Of a stretch of DNA of 64,000 nucleotides, positions 26,507 to 35,820 are shown in pieces. The position numbers were made by a program, and so were the translations under genes. The notes below the pieces were generated by a model that had not been told where the DNA came from, searched no databases, and saw only the letters and a list, made by a program, of their open reading frames with translations. Every line of letters starts with the position of its first letter. Position 1 is the stretch's first letter. The DNA is taken from assembly GCF_007859315.1 (NCBI RefSeq), contig NZ_VOHA01000002.1, positions 496,001-560,000 of the forward strand, written 5' to 3'. This DNA comes from Reyranella sp. CPCC 100927 (GTDB lineage: Bacteria > Pseudomonadota > Alphaproteobacteria > Reyranellales > Reyranellaceae).

Positions 26507-28033
26507 ATGACCATGAGGAGAATGCTCCGCGGGCTTGCGATTGCGGCCGCGGTGGGGCTGACAGCGGGCAGCGCGGCGGCGCAGAAATCGGCCGATACGC
26601 TGCGAATCCTGTTTCGCGATGCCGTGCCCAACATCGAGCTCTACTTCAATGCCCAACGCACCGGACTGATCCTGTCGCACCTGGCATGGGACACGCTGGT
26701 GCACCGCGATCCCGTAAGTTTCGATCTGAAGCCGGGGCTGGCCACCGACTGGAAGCTGATCGAGGACAACAGCATCGAGTTCACCCTGCGTCAGGGTGTG
26801 AAGTTCCACGACGGCAGCACCATGACGGCCGACGACGTGGTCTACACCATCAACTTGGCGGCCGATCCCAACAGCAAGGTGGCGACGCCGTCCAATTATT
26901 CCTGGATCGACAAGGCCGAGAAGATCGACGACTACAAAGTGCGCGTGAGGCTCAAGAAGCCGACACCGGCGGCGCTGGAGTATGTCGCGCTGGTGCTGCC
27001 GATCAATCCCAAGGCCTACCGTGAGAAGGTCGGCGCCGAGGCGTTCTCGCGCGCGCCGGTGGGTACCGGCCCCTACAAGATCGTCAAGCTCGAACAGGCG
27101 AAGGAAGTGCATTTCGAGCGCTTCGCCGACTACTACAAGGACAGCCCCAAGGGCATGCCCAAGATCGGCAAGCTGTTCGTGCGCTTCGTGCCGGACGCAG
27201 CCACCGAGATGACTGAGTTGCTGGCCGGTCGCGCCGACTGGATCTGGAACCTCAATCCCGATCAGTTCGACAGCGTCAACAAGATGCCGACCCTGCAGGC
27301 GTTGCGCTCGGAATCGATGCGCATCGGCTACATGTCGATCGACGCCGCCGGCCGCAGCGGCGCCGACAACCCGCTCACCAAGCTCAAGGTGCGCCAGGCC
27401 ATCTGGCATGCCATCGACCGCGAGACCATCGCCAAGCGCCTGGTCACCGGCGGCTCGCGCGTACCGCCGGCACCCTGCTATCCGACCCAGTTCGGCTGCG
27501 ACGGCGATATCGCGGTGAAATATGACTACGACCCGGCCAAGGCGAAGGCCTTGCTGGCCGAGGCGGGCTACCCCAACGGTTTCGATACCGAGCTGGTGAG
27601 CTACATCCTGCCGCAATGGACGGCATCGGTGCAGAGCTACCTGCAGGCTGTCGGCATCCGGGCGAAGGTGAGCCAGCTGCAGGTCGCGGCCGCCATCCAG
27701 CGCGCCTGGCGCGGCGAGAACCCGCTCTATCTCGGCAGCTGGGGCAGCTACTCGGTGAACGACGTGTCGGCCATCATGCCCAACATGTTCGGCGGCGGTA
27801 ACGACGACTATGCGCGTGATCCGAAGCTGCAGAAGCTGCTGGAGGAAGGCGGCACGGCCAACGATCCCGCCAAGCGCAAGGCAGCCTATTCGGCGGCCAT
27901 CAAGCTTGCCACCGAGCAGGCCTACTGGGTGCCGCTGCACACCTACGTCTCCACCTTCGGCTTCGTGAAGACGCTGGACTTCAAGCCGTTCGCCGACGAG
28001 CTGCCGCGCTTCTACCTGTACAGCTGGAAATAG
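26507..28033 (+). CDS. Orphan ABC substrate-binding protein, family 5 (peptide type)
   Basis: 508 residues. Signal peptide to about residue 26 (GSAAAQ). Family-5 motifs: FTLRQGVKFHDGSTMTADDVV, VGTGPYKIVK, and RQAIWHAIDRE. It binds a peptide-like or other polar solute in the periplasm. No permease gene follows on this strand; the nearest matching channel is the minus-strand B-C-D-F operon at 29651-33627, which has no binding protein of its own, so the two likely work together. It is 47% of the way between two other loci and ends at a bidirectional palindrome. Confidence 0.92.
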   Translation: MTMRRMLRGLAIAAAVGLTAGSAAAQKSADTLRILFRDAVPNIELYFNAQRTGLILSHLAWDTLVHRDPVSFDLKPGLATDWKLIEDNSIEFTLRQGVKFHDGSTMTADDVVYTINLAADPNSKVATPSNYSWIDKAEKIDDYKVRVRLKKPTPAALEYVALVLPINPKAYREKVGAEAFSRAPVGTGPYKIVKLEQAKEVHFERFADYYKDSPKGMPKIGKLFVRFVPDAATEMTELLAGRADWIWNLNPDQFDSVNKMPTLQALRSESMRIGYMSIDAAGRSGADNPLTKLKVRQAIWHAIDRETIAKRLVTGGSRVPPAPCYPTQFGCDGDIAVKYDYDPAKAKALLAEAGYPNGFDTELVSYILPQWTASVQSYLQAVGIRAKVSQLQVAAAIQRAWRGENPLYLGSWGSYSVNDVSAIMPNMFGGGNDDYARDPKLQKLLEEGGTANDPAKRKAAYSAAIKLATEQAYWVPLHTYVSTFGFVKTLDFKPFADELPRFYLYSWK

Positions 28034-28058
28034 CTGCTACCTCGCGAGCACAGGCAAA

Positions 28059-28135
28059 CCTGGGAGCGCGGGCGTCCCGCCCGCTCATCCTCCGGCGCTA
28101 CGCACCGGTGCGGGCCAGAGGCCCGCGCTCCCAGG
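28059..28135. repeat. Long inverted repeat, probable bidirectional terminator
   Basis: Arms CCTGGGAGCGCGGGC and GCCCGCGCTCCCAGG pair perfectly over 15 bases around a 47-base centre that itself has CGGGCG/CCGCCCG and ACCGGT elements. It sits at the convergent junction of the orphan binding protein and the cysteine-peptidase gene. Partial copies: 33986-34000 and 61192-61227. Confidence 0.75.
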
Positions 28136-28141
28136 GGCGCA

Positions 28142-28702
28142 TTACGGCAGTTTCCAGTTCTTTTTCATGTATTGGAACCAGACCTCTTCACGCTCCGCCC
28201 AGGCCACCAGCATGCTTTTGGAGTCCTGGAAGTAGTCGATCGGCTTGCCGATGTTGCCGGGATGCCAGGGGTCCATGTACCTGACGGCGCTATGGCTGGT
28301 GTAGGCATCGTCGATACCGTAGATCACCACGACATGGCCCATCTGGGTCGTCGTTTCGGAATTGCCGCCGAAAGCGCACCATAGATAGCCTTTGCCGGCG
28401 AGCTTGCGGTGGATGTAGGCGCCGGTGAAGACGATCTTCGGCTGCAGCAGCACGTCAAAGCCCATCTGCAGATCGAAGACGATCCGGTCCAGGCCGGATT
28501 TCAGCAGCCCGCCGCTGGCGTGGACGTGGTCCTTGTAGTGGATGGCGAGATCCTTCTGCGAAAGGCCCGCGGCCAGCGACGTGAAGATCGTTTTCGGCTT
28601 CTGCGCGGCAATCCAGCATTCCAGGGCCGCCGCCCAGCAGTTCGGATTCTTCTTGTTCTGCGCCACGACCCTTGGCGCGCCTTTGGCATACGTCAGCGCC
28701 AC
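28142..28702 (-). CDS. Papain-like cysteine peptidase, AvrRpt2 (C70)-like
   Basis: 186 residues, no signal peptide or membrane segment. The order of catalytic candidates fits the papain-like C70/C39 group: Cys22 in NPNCWAAALECW, His123 in MGHVVVIYGIDD, and Asp144 in RYMDPWHPG. AvrRpt2 of Pseudomonas syringae, the type member, is a secreted effector that cleaves RIN4 in plants; many soil bacteria carry relatives of unknown role. GTG start 28702 follows AGGGGG. It stands alone, divergent from the methyltransferase gene. Target and localisation unknown. Confidence 0.7.
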   Translation of the reverse strand: MALTYAKGAPRVVAQNKKNPNCWAAALECWIAAQKPKTIFTSLAAGLSQKDLAIHYKDHVHASGGLLKSGLDRIVFDLQMGFDVLLQPKIVFTGAYIHRKLAGKGYLWCAFGGNSETTTQMGHVVVIYGIDDAYTSHSAVRYMDPWHPGNIGKPIDYFQDSKSMLVAWAEREEVWFQYMKKNWKLP

Positions 28703-28762
28703 CGTCTACCCCCTTGGGAAAAGCCGCCACGGTCCATTGTGCCCGCCGGCGCGCGAAGCCGC

Positions 28763-28780
28763 GTCAACCCTAAGGTTGAC
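28763..28780. promoter_or_regulatory. Perfect palindrome GTCAACC-CTAA-GGTTGAC
   Basis: Seven-base arms with a four-base centre in the 218-bp divergent gap between the peptidase and the methyltransferase. The CTAAGG centre and GTTGAC arms recall MerR-family operators, but no MerR gene is in the window, so the binding protein is unknown. Confidence 0.4.
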
Positions 28781-28920
28781 GTCGGTGACTTTCGGGCCGC
28801 GTCCTTAAGCGGAACCCAGGATGCTGTGGTGCAGGAAAGCTTCGCTACCAAATGGGAGTATCGCCGGCCAATCGATGCCCGCACGATCGGCGACAAAAGC
28901 GCCACACAGAGGAGGTTGCC

Positions 28921-29688
28921 ATGGCAGGCATGCTGGGCGTGCTTTATGGCCTTGTCGCCTACGCGTTCTTCTTCGTCACCTTTCTGTACGCCGTCGGTTT
29001 CGTCGGGAACCTGGTCGTGCCCAAGTCGATCGATTCCGGGCCGCCCGCCCCACTGCTGGAAGCTTTGGTGGTGAATATCGCGTTGCTGGGCCTGTTCGCC
29101 GTACAGCACAGCGTCATGGCACGGCCCGCCTTCAAGCGCTGGTGGACGCGCCTGGTGCCGAATTCGATCGAACGCAGCACCTACGTGCTGCTCGCCACCG
29201 CGGCGCTCGCGCTGTTGTGCTGGCAATGGCGGGCCATGCCCGATCCGGTCTGGACCGTCAGCCATCCGCTGGGCGTGGCGGCGTTGACAGCGATCTTCTG
29301 GCTGGGTTGGATCGTGCTCTTGATCAGCACCTTCCTGATCAGCCACTTCGAACTGTTCGGCCTGCATCAGGTGGTCGCAAGCCTGCTGAAACGGCAGTCG
29401 CCCCCGCCTGTCTTCAGGACGCCGCTGTTCTACCGGCGGGTCCGCCACCCGATCTATCTCGGCTTCCTGCTCGCCTTCTGGGCGACGCCCGTGATGACCG
29501 TCGGTCACCTGCTGTTTGCGATCGCAACCACGGGCTACATCCTGATCGGCATCTTCCTGGAAGAGCGCGACCTGGTGGACCTCTTCGGTGATCAGTACCG
29601 CGACTATCGGCGACAGGTCGCCATGCTCGTTCCGCTACCCGGCCGCCGATTCATCGATCGCCCAGGCCGGCCACCAGGCGGTCCTTGA
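28921..29688 (+). CDS. mddA: MddA-like integral membrane S-methyltransferase
   Basis: 255 residues, five or six membrane segments (about 6-28, 43-62, 85-103, 118-143, 183-215). The C-terminal region [16 protein letters not shown] and [18 protein letters not shown] is the conserved isoprenylcysteine methyltransferase/NnrU-like core. The arrangement matches MddA, which methylates methanethiol to dimethyl sulphide with S-adenosylmethionine in soil bacteria. ATG 28921 follows GAGGTTGCC. Its last 38 bases overlap the 3' end of the convergent ATPase gene. The family is clear; methanethiol as the substrate is inferred from overall resemblance. Confidence 0.75.
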   Translation: MAGMLGVLYGLVAYAFFFVTFLYAVGFVGNLVVPKSIDSGPPAPLLEALVVNIALLGLFAVQHSVMARPAFKRWWTRLVPNSIERSTYVLLATAALALLCWQWRAMPDPVWTVSHPLGVAALTAIFWLGWIVLLISTFLISHFELFGLHQVVASLLKRQSPPPVFRTPLFYRRVRHPIYLGFLLAFWATPVMTVGHLLFAIATTGYILIGIFLEERDLVDLFGDQYRDYRRQVAMLVPLPGRRFIDRPGRPPGGP

Positions 29689-30657
29689 CCTGCAGGTTCA
29701 CGGCAGCGCCTGGCGCGAGATGGCATTCGACGATGCCGGTCGGCCGCTGCGTCAGACCCGGTGCCTCGTGTCGGCAACGATCGATGACGACCGGACAACG
29801 CGGATGAAACCGGCAACCGCTGGGGATGTTGGCCGGATCGGGCAGGCTGTCGCCCAATCCGACATCGGGCACGCCCAGGCCCGGCTCCGGCGTCAGCACC
29901 GAGGCCAGCAGCGCCCGCGTGTAAGGATGCTCGGGCGTGCGGAACAACGACTCCGTCTCGGCGCGCTCGACGATGCGGCCGAGATACATCACCGCCACCT
30001 CCGTCGCGACATGCTCGACGACGGCGAGGTTGTGGCTGATGAACAGGTAGGTGAGGTTGAAGTCGCGCCGCAGCTCGGCCAGCAGGTTCAGGATCTGCGC
30101 CTGCACTGAGACGTCGAGCGCGCTGGTCGGCTCATCGCAGACGACGATGCGCGGCCGCAGGATCAACGCCCGGGCAATGGCCACGCGCTGGCGCTGGCCG
30201 CCGGACAGCTGCGCCGGCAGGCGGTCGCCCATGTCGCGCGCCAGGCCGACCCGTTCGAGGATGGCATCGACACGGCTGGCAACCTCGGCCCGGGACACGC
30301 CGCCCTGTGCCGCCAGCGGCAAGCCGACGATGTCGCGCACGCGCCGCCGCGGGTTGAGCGACGCGAACGGATCCTGGAACACCGGCTGGATCAGGCGGGC
30401 GCGGGCGCGCCGGTCCATGTCGGTGATGCGCTGGCCGTCGACGAAGAGTTCACCCGACGTCGGCGGCAGCAGCCCCAGGATCAGGCGCGCCAGGGTCGAC
30501 TTGCCGCACCCCGACTCGCCCACGACGCCCAGCACGCTGCCCGGCGCCACGGCGAACGACACATCGTCAACGGCCACGATATTGCGGTCGGCCGACAACA
30601 GGCCGCCGCGCACCCTGAACGTGCGCCGTACCGAGCGCACCTCGATCGCGGCGGCAG

Positions 30658-30661
<4 letters not shown>
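29651..30661 (-). CDS. ABC transporter ATPase, DppF type
   Basis: 336 residues. Walker [11 protein letters not shown]-loop [11 protein letters not shown], signature LSGGQRQR, Walker [13 protein letters not shown]-loop SHN, C-terminal [10 protein letters not shown]. Overlaps the DppD-type gene upstream by four bases (ATGA). Its stop lies inside the coding region of the convergent methyltransferase. Last gene of the 33.6-29.7 kb importer operon. Confidence 0.93.
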
Positions 30662-31641
<980 letters not shown>

Positions 31642-31649
31642 GTACCAGG

Positions 31650-31825
31650 CCTCTCCCGCAAGCGGGAGAGGGAGGGGCCCATGGCGCGCAGCGTCATGGG
31701 AGGGTGAGGGCCCGTAGACGCGATGCGGAGCCCTGAAGCCCTCACCTCGGTATATCGGCCGGAGGCCGATGTACCTGACCGCGCGCCGTGCGCGCGTCGA
31801 CCTCTCCCGCTTGCGGGAGAGGTGA
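31650..31825. repeat. Composite palindromic intergenic repeat inside an ABC operon
   Basis: Same build as the element at 18318: CCTCTCCCGC-AA-GCGGGAGAGG, GGGGCCCATG.../CATGGGAGGG, then a CGGCCGGAGGCCG hairpin and CCTCTCCCGC-TT-GCGGGAGAGG. It occupies nearly all of the 205-bp gap between the DppC-type permease (ends 31847) and the DppD-type ATPase. Such an element within an operon could lower or uncouple expression of the two ATPases. Confidence 0.8.
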
Positions 31826-31846
31826 AAAGCCGGTGCGCCCGCACCC

Positions 31847-32713
31847 TCACGTATCCGTCCCCGTGCCGAACAGGTCGCGCAGGCCATCGCCCAGCAGGTT
31901 GATGCCCAGCACCAGCACGAACAGGGCGATGCCGGGAATGACGATCACCCATGGGCTGAAGAACATGTACTCCTTGGCCTCGGCGATCATCAGCCCCCAT
32001 GACGGCAGCGGCGGCGGCACGCCCAGGCCGAGGAACGACAACGCCGCCTCCAGGAGGATCGCCAGCGCCACCTCCAGCGTGGCCACGACCACGAGGTGGC
32101 TCGCGATGTTGGGCAGCACCTCGCGCAAGAGGATATGAAAGCGGGAACAGCCGGCGCACCAAGCCGCGGACACGAAGTCGAGGTTGCGCACCTGCATGGT
32201 GGTGCTGCGGGCCACGACCGCAAAGCGATCCCATAACAGCAGGCCCAAGGTCAGCACCACCAGGGTCAGGCTGCTGCCCAGCAAACCGACCACCGCCAGC
32301 GCCACCAGCACGACCGGGATCGAAAGCCTGCACGTGATGGCGAACAGCACCGCATCGTCGATCCGCCCGCCGGCGAAACCGCCGAGAATACCCAGCGAAA
32401 TGCCGATCAGGCCCGACGTCACCACGGTGAGCACGCCGATCAGCATCGAGATGCGGGCACCATAGATCAGGCGCGAGAGGTAGTCGCGGCCCAGCCCGTC
32501 GGTGCCGAGCAGGTGCTGCGGATTATGCCCTTCGGCGATCCAGAACGGTGTCGCCAGTCGCTTGTTGAGATCCTGTGCGAAGGGATCGTGGGGCATGATC
32601 AGCGGCGCGAACAGCGCGCAGAACAGCACCACGCCGACGATGGCGGCGCCGACCCAGGTCGCGGCCGACCGCCAGCCGCGGCGCGGGCCCGCCGATGCGC
32701 CAACGACACTCAT
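31847..32713 (-). CDS. ABC transporter permease, DppC type
   Basis: 288 residues, about six membrane segments. LLGTDGLGRDYLSRLIYGARISM is the DppC periplasmic signature region; C-terminal NLLGDGLRDLFG. It overlaps the DppB-type gene by four bases (ATGA). Channel half of the second peptide-type importer. Confidence 0.92.
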   Translation of the reverse strand: MSVVGASAGPRRGWRSAATWVGAAIVGVVLFCALFAPLIMPHDPFAQDLNKRLATPFWIAEGHNPQHLLGTDGLGRDYLSRLIYGARISMLIGVLTVVTSGLIGISLGILGGFAGGRIDDAVLFAITCRLSIPVVLVALAVVGLLGSSLTLVVLTLGLLLWDRFAVVARSTTMQVRNLDFVSAAWCAGCSRFHILLREVLPNIASHLVVVATLEVALAILLEAALSFLGLGVPPPLPSWGLMIAEAKEYMFFSPWVIVIPGIALFVLVLGINLLGDGLRDLFGTGTDT

Positions 32714-33627
32714 GCCGAGCGCAGCCGCGGATCGAGCACGGCGTTCATGAGATCAGCCAGCATGGTGAGCCCGATATAGATCACTGCCAGCACCAGCACG
32801 ACCGCCTGCACCACGGGAAAGTCGTTCTTGCCGATGCTTTCCCAGGCCAGGAAGCCCACGCCATGCAGGGCAAACACCGACTCGATCACGATCGAGCCGC
32901 CCAGCATGAAGCCGAGCTGCACCGCGGCAATGGCGACGACCGGGATCGCGGCGTTGCGCAGCGCATGCTTGAGCAGGATCGAAAGACGCGACAGGCCCTT
33001 GGCGCGCGCCGTGCGGATGTAGTCGGAGCTCAGGGCCTGGATCATGCCGCTGCGTGTCAGCCGCGTGAGGGCGGGAATGGCGGAGAAGGCCAGCACGATG
33101 CCGGGCATGACATAGTGCTCCCACGAGCCGGTGCCGGAGATCGGCAGCCAGCCCAGGTGCAGGCCCAGCGTGATCATCAGCAGCAGGCCGAGCCAGAAGC
33201 TCGGCATCGCCTGGCCGATCAGCGCCACGAACTGCACCGCGCGATCAAGGGCCGTGTTCTCGCGTACCGCCGCCAGGATGCCCAGGGGCAGCGACACCAC
33301 CAGGGCGATCACCAGCCCGACCAGGCCGAGGGTCACCGTGACCGGCATGCGCTCGCCGATCAGGGACGCCACCCGTTGCTTGAAAAAGTAGCTTTCCCCG
33401 AAGTCACCCAGGGCGGCGCGGCCTACCCAGTCGAAAAACTGTACCACCAGCGGCCGGTCGAGCCCATAGGCGCGCCGCACCTGCTCGACGTCCTGCTGGG
33501 TAGCGTTGGGACCGGCGATGGAGATCGCGAGATCGCCCGACAGCCGCGTCAGCATGAAAGCCAGCGTAACGACAGTGGCGGCGACCAGGAGCGCGACGAT
33601 GAGGCGGCGGACGAAAAAGCGCAGCAT
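32710..33627 (-). CDS. ABC transporter permease, DppB type
   Basis: 305 residues, six membrane segments. RRLIVALLVAATVVTLAFML leads into YGLDRPLVVQFFDW and the EAA-like loop DYIRTARAKGLSRLSILLKHALRN; C-terminus AVLDPRLRSA. First gene of the four-gene operon B-C-D-F, which has no binding-protein gene. The 134-bp gap upstream is shared with the small lipoprotein gene on the other strand. Confidence 0.92.
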   Translation of the reverse strand: MLRFFVRRLIVALLVAATVVTLAFMLTRLSGDLAISIAGPNATQQDVEQVRRAYGLDRPLVVQFFDWVGRAALGDFGESYFFKQRVASLIGERMPVTVTLGLVGLVIALVVSLPLGILAAVRENTALDRAVQFVALIGQAMPSFWLGLLLMITLGLHLGWLPISGTGSWEHYVMPGIVLAFSAIPALTRLTRSGMIQALSSDYIRTARAKGLSRLSILLKHALRNAAIPVVAIAAVQLGFMLGGSIVIESVFALHGVGFLAWESIGKNDFPVVQAVVLVLAVIYIGLTMLADLMNAVLDPRLRSA

Positions 33628-33761
33628 GCGGCGCGCAGCTTAGGGGCACCGACTCCCGGCCTGCAAGACCCTTGTACACCCGCAAACTGAGGACGCGCTT
33701 GCAAGCGACCGCGCGCTCGGGAATATTCAGTCGCGATTATCCGGCGATGAGGACACGATCG

Positions 33762-33986
33762 ATGCGCGAGACGATGTTGCTGCTGGTGGCGGCTCTTTCA
33801 CTGGCCGCCTGTGGCAGCACCATCCGGCCGGCCGGCACCGCGCAGGGCGGCGTCGTCACCCCGATCCTCGGCACCGACGACCAGCAGCTTCTGGCCGCCC
33901 AGGGGCATTGCGCCCGGTACCGCAAGAACGCCCGCATGAACCAGGCGATCGAGACCGGTAGCGTCATGTTCGACTGCACCCGGTAA
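33762..33986 (+). CDS. Small lipoprotein of unknown function
   Basis: 74 residues. Signal peptide with a lipobox LAAC at residues 14-17, so the mature protein should be a lipid-anchored envelope peptide of about 58 residues starting at Cys17. The rest is polar with two further Cys (in GHCARY and FDCTR) that could form a disulphide. ATG 33762 is preceded by GAGG at nine bases; an ATG at 33747 is less likely since the signal core would be farther from the start. No family recognised. Confidence 0.7.
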   Translation: MRETMLLLVAALSLAACGSTIRPAGTAQGGVVTPILGTDDQQLLAAQGHCARYRKNARMNQAIETGSVMFDCTR

Positions 33987-34010
33987 CCTGGGAGCGCGGA
34001 CCGCTACTGC

Positions 34011-34097
34011 CGTCGTCCCGAGCGCAGCGAGGGATCTTCTGCAAGAGACGCACGGGTGCGCCTGCATCAAGAGATCCCTCGCTGCGCTCAGGGATAG
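34011..34097. repeat. Long-stem intergenic palindrome, second copy
   Basis: Left arm CGTCCCGAGCGCAGCG running into AGGGATCTT, right arm AGATCCCT running into CGCTGCGCTCAGGGAT. Same family as 24820-24900. It fills the convergent gap between the lipoprotein gene and the PuuE-like gene; a fragment of the 28059 family (CCTGGGAGCGCGG) precedes it at 33986-34000. Confidence 0.8.
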
Positions 34098-34103
34098 CGG
34101 GCA

Positions 34104-35006
34104 CTAGGGCTGCGGCGGATGGGTGGCGATCCAGTGCTCGGCGATATCCTTGCGGCGGGCAATCCAGATGTCCGGGAAGCCGCTGAGATGCTCCACGAGA
34201 CGTTCCAGGGCCGAGGCGCGCGCCGGGTGACCGATGATGCGGGCGTGCAGTCCGATCGACAGCATCTTCGGCTGGGTGCGGCCCTCGCGGTACAGAACGT
34301 CGACGGCGTCGCGAATAAACTGGAACCAATCCTCGGCACGGCCGAAATTGCCGCGATAGAACATCTGGTCGTTGGTTGACATGGTGTACGGGACGACCAG
34401 ATGCGGCTTGCCGTCGACGCGCGTCCAGTACGGCAGGTCGTCGGCGTAGGAATCGGAGTCGTAAAGAAAGCCGCCCTCCTCCACCAGCAACCGGCGCGTG
34501 TTCGTGCTGGGCGCGTAGCGACAATACCACCCGTACGGACGCTGACCGACCGTCTGCTGGAACGACGCGATCGACTTGCGGATCAGCTCGCGTTCCTCGG
34601 CCTCCGCCATATCGAAGTGGTTCATCCAGCGCCAGCCGTGGCCGGCCACGTCCCAGCCCGACTCGCGGATCGCGGCGGCGGCCGGTGGATTCTTTTCCAG
34701 TGCCATCGCACAGCCATAGACCGTCATCGGCATCCCACGATCGGTCATGATGCGATGCACACGCCAGAAGCCTGCCCGGCTGCCGTATTCGTAGAGCGAC
34801 TCGGCACCCAGGTCGCGTCCCTTGATCTGCCGCGCCGCGCCACCATCGGTCAGCGTCGTTTCGCTGAACGAGTCACCGTTGACGACCGAGTATTCCGAGC
34901 CCTCCTCGTAGTTCAGAACGAAGTTGATCGCCAGACGGGCGCCGTTGGGCCACTTCGGATCGGGTGGACGGCCACCATACCCGACGAGATCGCGCTCGTG
35001 TGCCAT
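34104..35006 (-). CDS. Polysaccharide-deacetylase-fold hydrolase, PuuE (allantoinase)-like
   Basis: 300 residues, cytosolic. N-terminal RDLVGYGGRPPDPKWPNGARLA and NYEEGSE match the PuuE group of the NodB-fold family, known for metal-independent allantoinase. Close relatives also act on other ring amides and on chitin-like substrates. The likely reaction is hydrolytic opening of a cyclic amide or ureide. ATG 35006 has GGAGG six bases upstream; ATG 35009 and GTG 35012 lie too close to it. It follows the SDR gene by 25 bp in the minus-strand half of the 34-46 kb catabolic locus. Confidence 0.85.
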   Translation of the reverse strand: MAHERDLVGYGGRPPDPKWPNGARLAINFVLNYEEGSEYSVVNGDSFSETTLTDGGAARQIKGRDLGAESLYEYGSRAGFWRVHRIMTDRGMPMTVYGCAMALEKNPPAAAAIRESGWDVAGHGWRWMNHFDMAEAEERELIRKSIASFQQTVGQRPYGWYCRYAPSTNTRRLLVEEGGFLYDSDSYADDLPYWTRVDGKPHLVVPYTMSTNDQMFYRGNFGRAEDWFQFIRDAVDVLYREGRTQPKMLSIGLHARIIGHPARASALERLVEHLSGFPDIWIARRKDIAEHWIATHPPQP

Positions 35007-35031
35007 CATCACCCTCCCTCACCACGCCAGG

Positions 35032-35787
35032 TCATTCGATCAGGTATCCACCGTCGACAACGATGGTGGTGCCGGTCGTCCATCGCGACTCGTCCGATGC
35101 GAGAAAGGCGATAGCACCGGCAATATCATCAGGCTGCCCCAGGCGACCGGCCGGAATGCGGGCCAATGTCCAGGCGCGTATGTCGCTATCGGCGAAACGC
35201 TGCTCGGTCATGCCCGTCACCACCGGACCCGGCGCCACCGCGTTGACGCGAATGGCATGCGGCGCCAGGTCCAGTGCCATGCCCATGGTCAGGGAGCGCA
35301 GCCCGCCCTTGGATGCAAGATAGGCGGTCTTGTTGCGGATGGCGGCGTGGGCGAGCTGGGACGTGACGAAGACGATGGACCCGCCGGTCTTCTGCTGCAC
35401 CATCTGTCGCGCCGCCGCCTGGCCCAACGTGAACGCCGCGGTCAGGTTCGTGCCCACAACGCGGTCCCACTCCGCGCGCTCCAGATCGAGCACGCTCGCC
35501 GTCGTGGTCGTCCCGACGCTGTAGACGAGGACATCCAGATGTCCCACCGTTTCCAGCGTCTGCGCGAATGCTCGCGCGACGCTGTCCGGGTCGTTCACAT
35601 CCAGGGACAATGACGCAGCACGCCCACCCCCGGCCTTGATCGCATCGGCCGTCGCGGCCGCGGCCGGCCCATTCCAGTCGGCGCACACGACGTGCGCACC
35701 CTCGCGCGCCAGCAGCGCAGCGCCCGCACCGCCGATGCCGCCACCCGCACCGGCAACCAGTGCAGTCCTTCCGGCAAGACGACTCAT
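35032..35787 (-). CDS. Short-chain dehydrogenase/reductase (SDR)
   Basis: 251 residues, classical SDR. Cofactor motif GAGGGIG at 13-19, catalytic Ser143, Tyr156 and Lys160 (YLASK), and DGGYLIE at the C-terminus. The second acidic position CADW after strand 2 suggests NAD rather than NADP. Oxidises a secondary alcohol or reduces a ketone in the proposed pathway. Spaced 33 bp from the lyase-fold gene. Confidence 0.92.
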   Translation of the reverse strand: MSRLAGRTALVAGAGGGIGGAGAALLAREGAHVVCADWNGPAAAATADAIKAGGGRAASLSLDVNDPDSVARAFAQTLETVGHLDVLVYSVGTTTTASVLDLERAEWDRVVGTNLTAAFTLGQAAARQMVQQKTGGSIVFVTSQLAHAAIRNKTAYLASKGGLRSLTMGMALDLAPHAIRVNAVAPGPVVTGMTEQRFADSDIRAWTLARIPAGRLGQPDDIAGAIAFLASDESRWTTGTTIVVDGGYLIE

Positions 35788-35820
35788 GGCGGCTCCTTGT
35801 GTTGGCGCGATCTGCGTTCG

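Noticed and set aside
33672-33761. Longer N-terminus for the small lipoprotein
   Set aside because: Would place 30 basic residues before the signal core; the ATG at 33762 puts the lipobox at the usual distance.
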